A stretch of DNA of 64,000 nucleotides. It comes from JASGMR01 sp963664675 (GTDB lineage Bacteria > Thermotogota > Thermotogae > Petrotogales > Kosmotogaceae). The position numbers were made by a program, and so were the translations under genes. The stretch covers positions 434,001 through 498,000 of the forward strand of contig CAXXLB010000009.1 of assembly GCA_963664675.2 (NCBI GenBank). Reading direction: 5' to 3'. How positions within the stretch are numbered: position 1 is the stretch's first letter; every line of letters begins with the position of its first letter. This document shows, piece after piece, positions 9,385 through 18,039 of this stretch. The notes under the pieces were generated by a model. That model was not told the DNA's origin. It saw nothing but the letters and a program-made list of their open reading frames with translations, and did no database searches.

Positions 9385-9810
9385 CTAACCTACGACTTCT
9401 ACGCCCATATTTCTGGCGGTACCAGCAATAATTTTTACGGCAGCATCAATAGTTCTGGCGTTAAGATCCGCCATTTTAATTTTGGCAATTTCTTCCAGCT
9501 GTGCCTGGGTAATTTTACCAACTTTATCTGCCAATGGGTTACCGGAACCTTTTTTCAATCCAATAGTTTTTTTGATCAAAAAACTTGCCGGGGGAGTTTT
9601 AGTAACAAAAGTAAAAGTTCTATCTTTGTAAACGGTTAAAACAACAGGATAAACCATTCCCTGGTCATTTGCGGTTTGCGCATTGAACTTTTTACAAAAT
9701 TCCATAATGTTCACACCATGCTGACCCAATGCAGGACCTACAGGTGGGGCCGGCGTAGCTTTGCCGGCAGGCAACTGAAGCTTAATTTGCGCTATGATTT
9801 TCTTTGCCAT
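9385..9810 (-). CDS. rplK: 50S ribosomal protein L11
   Basis: Part of the GTPase-associated centre. 141 residues with the family signature LQLPAGKATPAPPVGPALG at residues 9-27, GVNIMEFCKKFNAQT, and the C-terminal RNA-binding domain ending IIAGTARNMGVEVVG. Two ATGs are in frame; 9810 (MAKKII) is chosen because AGGAGG is 7 bases before it and only 1 base before the alternative. It lies 41 bases after nusG in the common order nusG-rplK-rplA. Confidence 0.97.
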   Translation of the reverse strand: MAKKIIAQIKLQLPAGKATPAPPVGPALGQHGVNIMEFCKKFNAQTANDQGMVYPVVLTVYKDRTFTFVTKTPPASFLIKKTIGLKKGSGNPLADKVGKITQAQLEEIAKIKMADLNARTIDAAVKIIAGTARNMGVEVVG

Positions 9811-9851
9811 TTTCATTCCTCCTCGTGGTCAAACGGAATTTAATCCTCCCA

Positions 9852-10922
9852 CTATACAATTTTTTCTATTTCCGAAATATTAAGTATAACTGGCGTTTCT
9901 CTTCCAAATATACTTACAATAACTTTAACTTCCATTTTTTCCGAATCGAGATTGGTAATTTTACCCACAAAATCTTCAAATGGACCTGAGTTGATTCTGA
10001 CCATTTCACCTTCTTCAAAATCAAACTCGACTTTAATCTCCTGTTTGCTCTTTTCTGGTTCAATATCCTCGATTCCAGACAATCTGAGCAAAGCTCTTAT
10101 TTCTTTTTTCTTCAGTTCAACGGGTTGACCTCCCACATTCACAAAGTTGACTACATTGGGAGTTCCTCTTATGATACCTCTCGTTTCTTCGTTAAGAACA
10201 GCCTCAACAAAGATATAGCCCGGATATAACCTTATTCTGTTTATTTTAAAAACTCTGATCTCGGTTCTTCCTGGAAATTCCTTTATTTCGGTCCTGCCAT
10301 CAACCTTAGAATATATTTCCTTTTCGCCACAAAGAAGCTGGTTAGCAGAAATCGCACTTCCTTTTTTCAATCTTTTAGCGGACATCGTTTCCGGATAGAG
10401 AATATATACATTCTCTCCTCCATCATCATTATTAACGACTAACCTCTTTCTCTTAAGTGAAGCAACTATCCTTCCGTCTATTTCAGAATAATACTCGCCA
10501 CCCTTAGCTAAAGGAAACCCTTGTTTTATCCTAGTGCCACTTTTAATGCCAGTTTCAACCTTAGCGCTTTCAGGTATAAAATAAGTTTTCGTATATTTCT
10601 TATCGATCGTTTCGATTAAAACGATCCTATAATTTTTTATTTCCTTAACTATACCCGAATGCTTCGCATGAATCTCAGGTTCAACAGCCACTACCTGAGT
10701 CTTATAAATATCTTCATTATTTTTGACTTTTATTTTAGAGCCGTCCAGCAAAACATGCTTTTCGGGGGATACGGAAGCACCTTCCAATTTTATTTCTTCG
10801 GGTATTAATATTTTACCTACGAGATGCCCAACTCCAAAGGTTTCCACCTTAGATTCTATGGATTCTTTTATCGAATGTTCTAGGCCAGAATAAGTCTGAA
10901 CGATATACCATTTTTTTCTCAT
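9852..10922 (-). CDS. nusG: Transcription termination/antitermination factor NusG, with domain II insertion
   Basis: Elongation factor that links RNA polymerase to the ribosome or Rho. At 356 residues it is about twice the usual length. The NGN domain begins KKWYIVQTYSGLEHSIK, is interrupted at about residues 45-225, and resumes with RLYPGYIFVEAVL and RGTPNVVNFVNVGG. A C-terminal KOW domain follows (about 300-356). The insertion is the domain II known from Thermotoga NusG. It contains three similar short blocks: EIHAKHSGIV (83-92), EYYSEIDGRIV (143-153) and EIYSKVDGRTEI (202-213). No clear ribosome binding site precedes the ATG, so translation may be coupled to secE, whose stop is 15 bases upstream. 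Confidence 0.97.
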   Translation of the reverse strand: MRKKWYIVQTYSGLEHSIKESIESKVETFGVGHLVGKILIPEEIKLEGASVSPEKHVLLDGSKIKVKNNEDIYKTQVVAVEPEIHAKHSGIVKEIKNYRIVLIETIDKKYTKTYFIPESAKVETGIKSGTRIKQGFPLAKGGEYYSEIDGRIVASLKRKRLVVNNDDGGENVYILYPETMSAKRLKKGSAISANQLLCGEKEIYSKVDGRTEIKEFPGRTEIRVFKINRIRLYPGYIFVEAVLNEETRGIIRGTPNVVNFVNVGGQPVELKKKEIRALLRLSGIEDIEPEKSKQEIKVEFDFEEGEMVRINSGPFEDFVGKITNLDSEKMEVKVIVSIFGRETPVILNISEIEKIV

Positions 10923-10937
10923 ATCATAAAAAGGCTA

Positions 10938-11147
10938 TTAACCTGCTCCTCCGGTCAGAAAACGCAACAATCCGCCGATAACATTGGTATATAATACATC
11001 CAATAATCCTAAGAAAAAGCCGCTCGTCACAAGAATAACAAGCACAGCGCCAGTAGAAGATGACATGGTCTGTCTATCGGGCCAGGTTACTTTTTTCGCT
11101 TCATTTCTCACTTCACCTAGAAATCTCTTTATACTTCCTCGGGCCAT
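10938..11147 (-). CDS. secE: Protein translocase subunit SecE
   Basis: Small membrane subunit of the SecYEG channel. 69 residues in the single-span form. It shows the conserved amphipathic block FLGEVRNEAKKVTWPDRQTM at residues 9-28 and one membrane segment at about 33-60. GGAGGG precedes the ATG. It sits between rpmG and nusG, the standard position. Confidence 0.96.
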   Translation of the reverse strand: MARGSIKRFLGEVRNEAKKVTWPDRQTMSSSTGAVLVILVTSGFFLGLLDVLYTNVIGGLLRFLTGGAG

Positions 11148-11165
11148 TTTATCCCTCCAATAAAA

Positions 11166-11330
11166 CTATGCTTTTGCTTCTTTATGCGCAGTATGTTTTT
11201 GACATTTTTTACAGTATTTGTTAGAATCAAGCTTAAACTTTTTTTGTCTGCTCTTAAACCTGTAATAATTTTTTCTTCCACAATCCGAACATTTTAACGT
11301 AACCAGTATTTTATCTTTCTTTTTGGCCAT
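11166..11330 (-). CDS. rpmG: 50S ribosomal protein L33
   Basis: 54-residue zinc-ribbon ribosomal protein, read directly from the minus strand. It begins MAKKKDKILVTLKCSDCG and continues with RKNYYRFKSR, then YCKKCQKHTAHKE. The two CxxC pairs (C14/C17 and C40/C43) are intact, so this is the zinc-binding form. It is the first protein gene after the tRNA pair in the operon and is followed by secE after 18 bases. Confidence 0.95.
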   Translation of the reverse strand: MAKKKDKILVTLKCSDCGRKNYYRFKSRQKKFKLDSNKYCKKCQKHTAHKEAKA

Positions 11331-11356
11331 TATTTCACCTCTATACCAAAAATAAA

Positions 11357-11443
11357 TGGTGGTAAGGGGTGGTTTCGAACCACCGTAGGCATTCCGCCAG
11401 CGGATTTACAGTCCGCCCCCTTTGGCCGCTCGGGCACCCTACC
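11357..11443 (-). tRNA. tRNA-Tyr (anticodon GTA)
   Basis: Folds as a class II tRNA with a long variable arm. The acceptor GGTAGGG pairs with CCTTACC with one G-T pair. The D arm is CCC/GGG, and the anticodon stem GCGGA/TCCGC has loop CTGTAAA. The T arm GGTGG/CCACC has loop TTCGAAA. The discriminator is A and CCA is encoded (11357-11359). Its neighbours are tRNA-Thr and rpmG, an arrangement common in Thermotogae and proteobacteria. Confidence 0.96.
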
Positions 11444-11451
11444 ACCTATAG

Positions 11452-11527
11452 TGGAGCCAACGAAGGGACTTGAACCCCCAACCTGCTGATTACAAATCAG
11501 CCGCTCTACCGATTGAGCTACGTTGGC
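11452..11527 (-). tRNA. tRNA-Thr (anticodon TGT)
   Basis: Acceptor GCCAACG/CGTTGGC, D stem GCTC/GAGC, anticodon stem GCTGA/TCAGC with loop TTTGTAA, and T stem GGGGG/CCCTT with two G-T pairs and loop TTCAAGT. The discriminator is T and CCA is encoded at 11452-11454. First gene of the ribosomal operon, with its 5' end about 8 bases downstream of the predicted start of transcription. Confidence 0.96.
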
Positions 11528-11541
11528 TTAGCACGATTTAC

Positions 11542-11570
11542 ATTATATCTATTAAACCATACCCTGTCAA
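11542..11570 (-). promoter_or_regulatory. Sigma-A promoter of the tRNA-rpmG-secE-nusG-rpl-rpoBC operon
   Basis: Perfect consensus on the minus strand: TTGACA (11565-11570), a 17-base spacer, TATAAT (11542-11547). The strength fits an rRNA/ribosomal-protein class promoter. It begins only 17 bases after the stop codon of the upstream Gfo/Idh gene, and no GC-rich terminator lies between them. Confidence 0.9.
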
Positions 11571-11586
11571 GTATCTATTTTAAAAT

Positions 11587-12585
11587 TTATAAAAATTTTT
11601 TTATAGCCACTTCCTTCCCTTTAACAGAAGAAGATACACCTGCTTCGATTACCGCCAAATCCTTGATAGCCTCTAAAGGATCTCCCATGATATTTACAGC
11701 ACCGTTAAACACTCTGTAAAAGTCTAAAAACTCATTTGCAAATGAAGATTCTCTGGGAATTTTATAAGTCAGTTTTTCTTTTTCCGTTTCAACGATAAAA
11801 TAATTTTTTCGAATCTTTATTGAACCGGAATCACCATAAATGTCAATTTTGATCCTCCCGTCCCCAAGTGCATAAGAAACCGTGTAGCTTCCAATATATC
11901 CTTCTTTAAAATTCATAGTCATAAACAGAGTATCATCTCCGCCAAGATAATCAGAAACTTTCTTTGTCTTGGCGTATACCGATTCAATTTCTCCCATAAA
12001 TATTCTGATAGCGGCTATATGATGTACTCCGCCATCAGATAAAAACCCTCCAATATGTTTGGGCTTTTTTCTCCAGAGAGTTCCTACATATTTATTATCA
12101 TTTTTCATTCCTATTAACTGTTTCCAGATAATAAATTGAAGTTTTCCAATTTTCCCGGTATCGATTATCTTCTTTATCCTGTAATGCGCATTTATATGTC
12201 TGAAATTTTCCGCTATATAAACAACATTTGAACTCAATGCTGACATGCCAAGTATTTTTTTCGACTCATCGGTATTAACCGCAATAGGTTTTTCGCAGAA
12301 AACGCTTTTGTTATTAATTAAAGCTTTTTGAATAAACTCTACATTATATTCCGTTGGCAGTGCGAGATCAACAGCGTCGAACTCCCCCCAGGCCAATAAA
12401 TCATCGTACGTGTCAAAAACTCTGGGATGATTTTCGAACATATCTGAAAATTTTTCGGCATTCTTCCTTGTTTTTGAATTGACCGCTACAACGTTATATT
12501 TCTCTTTAAGCTTATTCAATGCAGGATAATGGTGTTCTTTTGCAACAATTCCACACCCCACTATAGCCAAATTAATTTTTCTCAT
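11587..12585 (-). CDS. Gfo/Idh/MocA-family NAD(P)-dependent oxidoreductase
   Basis: 332 residues. The N-terminal Rossmann fold starts KINLAIVGCGIVAKEHHYPAL (GxGxxA pattern). The family EKP block follows (VFCEKPIAVN, near residue 97). The C-terminal half has GGFLSDGGVHHIAAIRIF, the usual GGxxxDxGxHxxD-like active-site segment. Such enzymes oxidise or epimerise sugars and cyclitols; the substrate cannot be read from sequence. It is 14 bases behind galK, so a role in galactose or another hexose is likely but inferred. It is the last gene of the leftward string. Confidence 0.85.
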   Translation of the reverse strand: MRKINLAIVGCGIVAKEHHYPALNKLKEKYNVVAVNSKTRKNAEKFSDMFENHPRVFDTYDDLLAWGEFDAVDLALPTEYNVEFIQKALINNKSVFCEKPIAVNTDESKKILGMSALSSNVVYIAENFRHINAHYRIKKIIDTGKIGKLQFIIWKQLIGMKNDNKYVGTLWRKKPKHIGGFLSDGGVHHIAAIRIFMGEIESVYAKTKKVSDYLGGDDTLFMTMNFKEGYIGSYTVSYALGDGRIKIDIYGDSGSIKIRKNYFIVETEKEKLTYKIPRESSFANEFLDFYRVFNGAVNIMGDPLEAIKDLAVIEAGVSSSVKGKEVAIKKFL

Positions 12586-12598
12586 AAATCTCCTTCAT

Positions 12599-13693
12599 TC
12601 ACAGTACAGGTTTATCAATCTTCTTTGCACCATCCGAGGAATTAACAATATAATAATCGAAATCTATACCGTATTTTTCTTTATATTTCAATTTCAAATC
12701 TTTCATTATCTCTTTCAAACATTTGCTTTCTGCTATTAATAAAATCGAACCGCCAAAACCGCCTCCTATCATTCTGGCGCCTGAAACTTTATCTGTTTTT
12801 CTGATTTCTTCTACCAAATAATCTATCTCTTCACACGATACTTCATAATCGTAAGATAAGGACTCATGACTCTGTAACAGAAACCTTCCAAGATTTTCCC
12901 AGTTGGAATTTTTCAAAGTTTCAATTGACTCTAAAACTCTACCATTCTCAGATACAACATGCATTGCCCTCTTATATAATGTTTTGTCCATTTTTTTTCT
13001 GTTCAATATCAAATCAGTTATCGTCAATTCTTTATAATTATCTTTATTCAATTCCTTTAAAGCTCTGTCGGATTCTTCTCTTCGCTGGTTGTATTTACCG
13101 GAAACATGCTCATGGTGAATTTTAGAATCCAATATAACCATAGAATATTTTTCCAGTTTAAGGGGGATATATTCATAATTGAGGGATTCGGCATCTATAA
13201 AAATGGCGTTATCTTTTTTCCCTAAAACACTCGCCATCTGGTCCATGATTCCACAGTTAGTTCCAACGAAGTTGTTTTCCGCCTCCTGGCAGTAGAGTGC
13301 TTTCTTTCTGTCATCAAGGTTCAAACCGAGAATATCATTCAGTCCCGTAATTATGGCAACTTCTAACGCAGCAGAACTCGATAAACCCGCTCCCTGAGGC
13401 AGATTCGATTTTATCTCAATTTTGAATGCAGGAAAATCAACTTTTTCTTCATCTTTTAATATTTTGAAAACCCCCTGAATATAATCCAGCCACGTGTTGG
13501 TTTTCAAGGGATTATTTGCATCGAATTCTCCAAGCTTATCGTCAGAAAACACCTCTGTCATATCGCCCTTCTTTGTTTCAAATGAAACCTGTATATATCT
13601 GTCTATAGCAACCGGCAAAACGTATCCATCGTTATAATCGGTATGTTCTCCGATTATATTTGCTCTCCCGGGCGCTAAATAAAAACTCTTCAT
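12599..13693 (-). CDS. galK: Galactokinase
   Basis: Phosphorylates galactose to galactose 1-phosphate (Leloir pathway, cytoplasm). 364 residues of the GHMP kinase fold. The galactokinase signature GRANIIGEHTDYNDGYVLP is at residues 9-27, the GHMP ATP-binding loop LPQGAGLSSSAALEVA near 114-129, and the C-terminal motif GARMIGGGFGGSILL near 320. It follows galT by 6 bases, and the pair forms a compact galactose-utilisation unit. Confidence 0.96.
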   Translation of the reverse strand: MKSFYLAPGRANIIGEHTDYNDGYVLPVAIDRYIQVSFETKKGDMTEVFSDDKLGEFDANNPLKTNTWLDYIQGVFKILKDEEKVDFPAFKIEIKSNLPQGAGLSSSAALEVAIITGLNDILGLNLDDRKKALYCQEAENNFVGTNCGIMDQMASVLGKKDNAIFIDAESLNYEYIPLKLEKYSMVILDSKIHHEHVSGKYNQRREESDRALKELNKDNYKELTITDLILNRKKMDKTLYKRAMHVVSENGRVLESIETLKNSNWENLGRFLLQSHESLSYDYEVSCEEIDYLVEEIRKTDKVSGARMIGGGFGGSILLIAESKCLKEIMKDLKLKYKEKYGIDFDYYIVNSSDGAKKIDKPVL

Positions 13694-13699
13694 ATGTTT

Positions 13700-14650
13700 T
13701 TACACCTCCAAATTCCTTAATTCATTTGCAATCTCGTTTGGATCAGCGGGATTTATAAATGTCCATGTTCCAGTTTCAATACTTGCCAACCACTTCATTT
13801 TATCTGCCGTTCTTTTAGGCGGATTAAACTCTATATGAAAATGAAAATATTCTTCTGTACTTTCATGATAATTGACAGGATTCCCAAACAGCATCATCAT
13901 ATATGGAAATTCCGAGTCAAACAGTTTATCATATCTCCTCACAAGATCTCTTATTGAATGGGCTAAATCTTCCTTTTCCCCTTTTTTCATTTCCACTATC
14001 GACGAAATATGTCTTTTTGGATAGATATGACACTCGTATGGGAATCTTGCAAAGTAAGGCACTATTGTTATAAAACTGTCGTTTTCAAAAACAACATTCT
14101 TCCTGTAATCTTCACTCTGCAAAAGGGAACATATAAGACACTCATTATTTTCATAATAATGCTTTCTGAATCCTGTGAGTTTAACCTCCAATCTTTTCGG
14201 GATAAAAGGAAACGAATATAACTGTCCATGAGAATGTTGAAGTGTTGCTCCCACTTCTTTTCCTCTATTTTCAAAAATAAATATATATTTTATATTTTCA
14301 TCTTTAGAAATTTCTCTGACTCTATCACACCATACTTCAACTAATTTTATCAACTGGATAGACGGCATATGGGGGACAGAAAGTTTATGTTCCGAAGTAT
14401 AAATTATCACCTCACATTTTCCGTAAGGATCTTTATTCAACAACAAATCGTCTTCTCTGATAATGGTTGAAGATTCTTTGCTAAGAGAAGGAAATCTGTT
14501 ATCAAATGATGCAAGATCATAATCCCTGTCAAGTTCCAAAACTCCAGGACAAATAGGACAGGCATCTTTCGGAAGGTTGGGTCTTTCGTTTCTGGAAGAA
14601 GCAATTATTACCCATTCCATAGATAAAGGATTATATCTCAATTCGTGCAT
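13700..14650 (-). CDS. galT: Galactose-1-phosphate uridylyltransferase
   Basis: Exchanges UDP-glucose and galactose 1-phosphate in the Leloir pathway. 316 residues, close to the archaeal/Thermotoga length. A zinc-type CPICPG block is at about residues 31-36. The nucleotidyl-transfer site shows as ATLQHSHGQLYSFPF (the HxHxQ triad). A second cysteine pair CLIC and a late FHFHIEFNPP histidine block follow. The start MHELRYNPLSMEWV has GAGG upstream. UDP-galactose epimerase (galE) is not in the window. Confidence 0.95.
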   Translation of the reverse strand: MHELRYNPLSMEWVIIASSRNERPNLPKDACPICPGVLELDRDYDLASFDNRFPSLSKESSTIIREDDLLLNKDPYGKCEVIIYTSEHKLSVPHMPSIQLIKLVEVWCDRVREISKDENIKYIFIFENRGKEVGATLQHSHGQLYSFPFIPKRLEVKLTGFRKHYYENNECLICSLLQSEDYRKNVVFENDSFITIVPYFARFPYECHIYPKRHISSIVEMKKGEKEDLAHSIRDLVRRYDKLFDSEFPYMMMLFGNPVNYHESTEEYFHFHIEFNPPKRTADKMKWLASIETGTWTFINPADPNEIANELRNLEV

Positions 14651-14694
14651 ATCATACCTCCAAATCTAAAAAATTAAAAGAGATCTTATAAAAA

Positions 14695-16071
14695 TCAATA
14701 GCTGAAAGTGGTTCCCTCAGGACTATCCATTATTTGAATACCTGAACTATTCAATAAATCCCTTATTTTGTCCGCTTCTTTATATTTTTTTTGGTCTTTG
14801 TATTCTTTTCTGATATCTAAAAGAGCCTGGATAATAGAATCCGGCTTAAAATCTTTTTCTATCGTGTTAGAATCAAAGATTCCTAAAATCGGGCCAAATT
14901 CATTTACAATCAAATCGTATGCCAGAGCGGATTTCTTTATGTCATTATTTTCAATTTCCCTTATAAGTTTAAATATGATAGATATCGCTTTTGGCGTGTT
15001 AAAATCATCGTCAAGCACGCTTTTAAATTCTTCGATTATTTTATTTGCCCATTCATCCCTTAAAGGAAATTCTCTTTCACCGGCCAGAGTATTTTTAAAA
15101 TTGTCTAAAATTTTCCGCGCTCTATCCACACCCTTTTTTGTATCAGCTAAAATTTTCTCCGAATAATCTATCGGCGATCTGTAATGCTTTGAAAAAAGAA
15201 ACAATCTGGATGCATCTTTGCCATATTTTTGAACTGCTTCTTTAATTGTAATAAAGTTTCCAACTGATTTGGACATCTTTTCACCGGAAAATTGGAGCAT
15301 GCCATTGTGCATCCAGTATTTTGAAAAGATACTACCGGTTTTACATTCACTCTGTGCTTTTTCATTTTCATGATGTGGGAAAATTAAATCGGAACCTCCG
15401 GCATGAATATCAAATGAATCCCCTAAAATTTCCGTTGACATAACCGAACATTCAATATGCCATCCCGGGCGCCCTTTTCCCCAGGGACTTTCCCAAAAAG
15501 GTTCTCCTTTTTTGGCCAATTTCCAGAGAGCAAAATCCTCGGGGGATTTTTTCTTCTCTCCGGGAGATATTCTTGCACCGGCGATCATATCTTCTGTTTT
15601 TCTATGAGATAATTCTCCGTAGTTGTCAAACGAGGAAACTTTAAAATACACATCTCCTTCAGATTCATACGCATGCCCTTTTTCCATCAAATTTTCAATA
15701 AAATTTATTATTTTTTTCAGATAATCGGTCGTCTTGGGATAAAAATTTGCCGGCCTTATTCCTATAGATGCAGAATCTTTCCAATATTCATTTATATATC
15801 TTTCACTTATTTCTTCAGGTGAGACCTTAAATTCATTCGATTTATTGATTATTTTATCATCCACGTCTGTAAAATTCTGAACTAAAATAACATTGTATCC
15901 CCTATATTCAAGATATCTTCTGAACGAATCGAAAGTTATCGCGGGTCTGGCATTTCCAAAATGTATCAAATTATAAACCGTGGGGCCACAAACATACATT
16001 TTAACAATACCATCTTCAATCGGAACCAGTTCAGTCTTTTTTCCCTGTAAAGTATCGTAAATTTTTATCAT
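14695..16071 (-). CDS. cysS: Cysteine--tRNA ligase
   Basis: Class I aminoacyl-tRNA synthetase, 458 residues. The HIGH motif appears as HFGN in CGPTVYNLIHFGNARPA (residues 28-44), and KMSKS appears as EKMSKSVGNF. The zinc-site residues are present: C28 at the start, then C and HHENE in GWHIECSVMSTEILG and FPHHENEKAQSE. The DALR-type anticodon domain ends the protein. Its ATG overlaps the gltX stop by 4 bases, so the two synthetases are translationally coupled. Confidence 0.97.
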   Translation of the reverse strand: MIKIYDTLQGKKTELVPIEDGIVKMYVCGPTVYNLIHFGNARPAITFDSFRRYLEYRGYNVILVQNFTDVDDKIINKSNEFKVSPEEISERYINEYWKDSASIGIRPANFYPKTTDYLKKIINFIENLMEKGHAYESEGDVYFKVSSFDNYGELSHRKTEDMIAGARISPGEKKKSPEDFALWKLAKKGEPFWESPWGKGRPGWHIECSVMSTEILGDSFDIHAGGSDLIFPHHENEKAQSECKTGSIFSKYWMHNGMLQFSGEKMSKSVGNFITIKEAVQKYGKDASRLFLFSKHYRSPIDYSEKILADTKKGVDRARKILDNFKNTLAGEREFPLRDEWANKIIEEFKSVLDDDFNTPKAISIIFKLIREIENNDIKKSALAYDLIVNEFGPILGIFDSNTIEKDFKPDSIIQALLDIRKEYKDQKKYKEADKIRDLLNSSGIQIMDSPEGTTFSY

Positions 16072-17516
16072 AATTTTCCCGCAGCCTTATCGATTCTATT
16101 CATAACCTTTGTTCTGCCAAGAAGAAATATAATATCTACCAATTCAGGTCCTTCGTCCTGGTCGGTTAAAACTTTTCTCAAACAGCTATAGAAACCTTTT
16201 CTATCCGGTTTATTAACTTTTAAGGCTTTTTTTACAAGATCAATTATTTCTTTGGGATTCCAGGCATCCATATTTTCCATCATTTCAGTCATATTCTTCA
16301 GACATACTGCTATTTCCCTGGATTTTTCATCTGAACAATCAATCAAAGACGGTTCGACTTCATCGAAATAAACCTTCAATTTTTCAGGAATCTCAGAAAT
16401 AGTTAGTACCCCTTTTCTAACGGAATCCACAGCTTTTTTAAGCCACTTGAGATTCGATTCTGCCTGCGAATAAGTCATCAAACCGGAGTCTACGATATAA
16501 GGAATCGATAGTTCCGTAATCCTATCAATGCTCTCTTCTCTTATAAAATGGCCATTTATCCATTTTGCCCTCGTTTCGTCAAAAATAGCAGGGCTTGAAT
16601 TCATTCTGTCTATACTGAAATTATCGATCATATCCGAAATACTCATTATATCTTTACCCTCTGGATGTGACCAACCCAATAATGCGAGAAAATTATCCAA
16701 AGCTTCCGGCAAAAAACCTTTCATTTTAAAATCCTCTATGGAAGTCGCGCCATGTCTCTTACTCAATTTTTTACCATCCGGACCTAAAATTGTTGAAGCA
16801 TGTGCAAAATTAGGTATTTCAGCATCGAAAGCTTCATAAATAGCGAGTTGCTTTAAAGTATTTGATACGTGATCATCTCCCCTGATAATATCCGTTATTT
16901 TCATCAGCATATCGTCAATAACAACTGCAAAATTATATGTGGGAAATCCATTGGATCTTAAAATAGCAAAATCACCAAGCGAACCTTTTTTAAATTTTAT
17001 TTCGCCTTTTATGCCATCATTAAAGCTGTATTCTTTTCTTGGCATATTGAAAAAAATTGCAGGTTTTATTCCCTTTTTCTCAAAATCATCCCTTCTTTCG
17101 GGAGTATCATATACTTTAAACATTTCTTTTGAATAATGAGGCGCTTTACCGGCATTCATCAAATTTTCATGCAAAACTTTTATCTCCTCCGCGCTGGCAT
17201 AAACTTCATATGCCGCCCCGGTATCCATCAATTTTTTTGCATATTCTTTATAGATATTGATTCTCTCTGTTTGTCTGTAAGGTCCGTATTGTCCACCTAC
17301 ATCCGGTCCCTCATCCCAGGTAATACCCAACCATAAAAGCGAATCCAGAACCATCTGTTCGGACTCCCTTGTAGATCTTGCAATATCCGTATCTTCTATT
17401 CTCAAAATAAATTTACCACCATAGTGTTTCGCATAAAAATAGTTATAAAGAGCCGTTCTGGCTCCTCCGACATGTAAAAATCCTGTTGGACTGGGTGCAA
17501 ATCTCACTCTAATCAT
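16068..17516 (-). CDS. gltX: Glutamate--tRNA ligase
   Basis: Class Ib synthetase, 482 residues. HIGH appears as FAPSPTGFLHVGGARTALYN at the N-terminus and KMSKS as KKLSKRHGA near residue 250. The helical anticodon-binding half follows. The open frame has a TTG six codons upstream, but the ATG at 17516 has GAGGAG before it and gives the standard MIRVRFAPSPTG start. The ribosome binding site lies inside the end of the upstream Nudix gene. Many Thermotogae carry two gltX copies, so charging of tRNA-Gln cannot be ruled out. Confidence 0.95.
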   Translation of the reverse strand: MIRVRFAPSPTGFLHVGGARTALYNYFYAKHYGGKFILRIEDTDIARSTRESEQMVLDSLLWLGITWDEGPDVGGQYGPYRQTERINIYKEYAKKLMDTGAAYEVYASAEEIKVLHENLMNAGKAPHYSKEMFKVYDTPERRDDFEKKGIKPAIFFNMPRKEYSFNDGIKGEIKFKKGSLGDFAILRSNGFPTYNFAVVIDDMLMKITDIIRGDDHVSNTLKQLAIYEAFDAEIPNFAHASTILGPDGKKLSKRHGATSIEDFKMKGFLPEALDNFLALLGWSHPEGKDIMSISDMIDNFSIDRMNSSPAIFDETRAKWINGHFIREESIDRITELSIPYIVDSGLMTYSQAESNLKWLKKAVDSVRKGVLTISEIPEKLKVYFDEVEPSLIDCSDEKSREIAVCLKNMTEMMENMDAWNPKEIIDLVKKALKVNKPDRKGFYSCLRKVLTDQDEGPELVDIIFLLGRTKVMNRIDKAAGKL

Positions 17517-17520
17517 TTTC

Positions 17521-18039
17521 TCACTCCTCTTCAAAAACCATAAGCAAAGCTGCTATTGTCTTCCCATCAATTATTTTGCCCTTTTTTATGTATTCTTTGA
17601 TTTCATTTATTTTAATTTTTTTCATCTCAACAAATTCATCTTCATCGGGATTAGATTTTCCTATTCTATCAACCGCCGCTTTATATATATAAATTATCTC
17701 ATTGGAAAAACCCGGACTGGTCGCTAATTTTGCTATAAATTTCAAATTTTCAGTTTCACATCCGGTTTCCTCAAGCAATTCTCTCTTTGCGCAATCATAG
17801 GGTTCTTCATTTTTTTCGAGTTTTCCGGCAGGGATTTCAAGTAAATAATCTCTCAATGGAAATCTGTATTGTTGAACTAAAATGACTTCATCATTATAAA
17901 CAGGGACCACAGCAACCGCTCCCAAATGACTTACAACAACTCTTTCAGCCTCATTTCCATTTTCGAGAATAACCCTATGCACATCTAAATTTAAAAAAGA
18001 TCCGTGATAAATATTTTTCTTCCCTATATCTTTTTCCAT
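17521..18039 (-). CDS. Nudix hydrolase, probably ADP-ribose pyrophosphatase
   Basis: 172 residues. The Nudix box GX5EX7REUXEEXGU is complete: GKLEKNEEPYDCAKRELLEE followed by TG. The N-terminal strand pattern, VILVQQYRFPLRDYLLEIPAGKLE and the late SNEIIYIYKA block resemble the ADP-ribose pyrophosphatase branch (NudF-like). The gene starts immediately after the cdd stop and is followed by gltX. The substrate is inferred from family resemblance only. Confidence 0.85.
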   Translation of the reverse strand: MEKDIGKKNIYHGSFLNLDVHRVILENGNEAERVVVSHLGAVAVVPVYNDEVILVQQYRFPLRDYLLEIPAGKLEKNEEPYDCAKRELLEETGCETENLKFIAKLATSPGFSNEIIYIYKAAVDRIGKSNPDEDEFVEMKKIKINEIKEYIKKGKIIDGKTIAALLMVFEEE

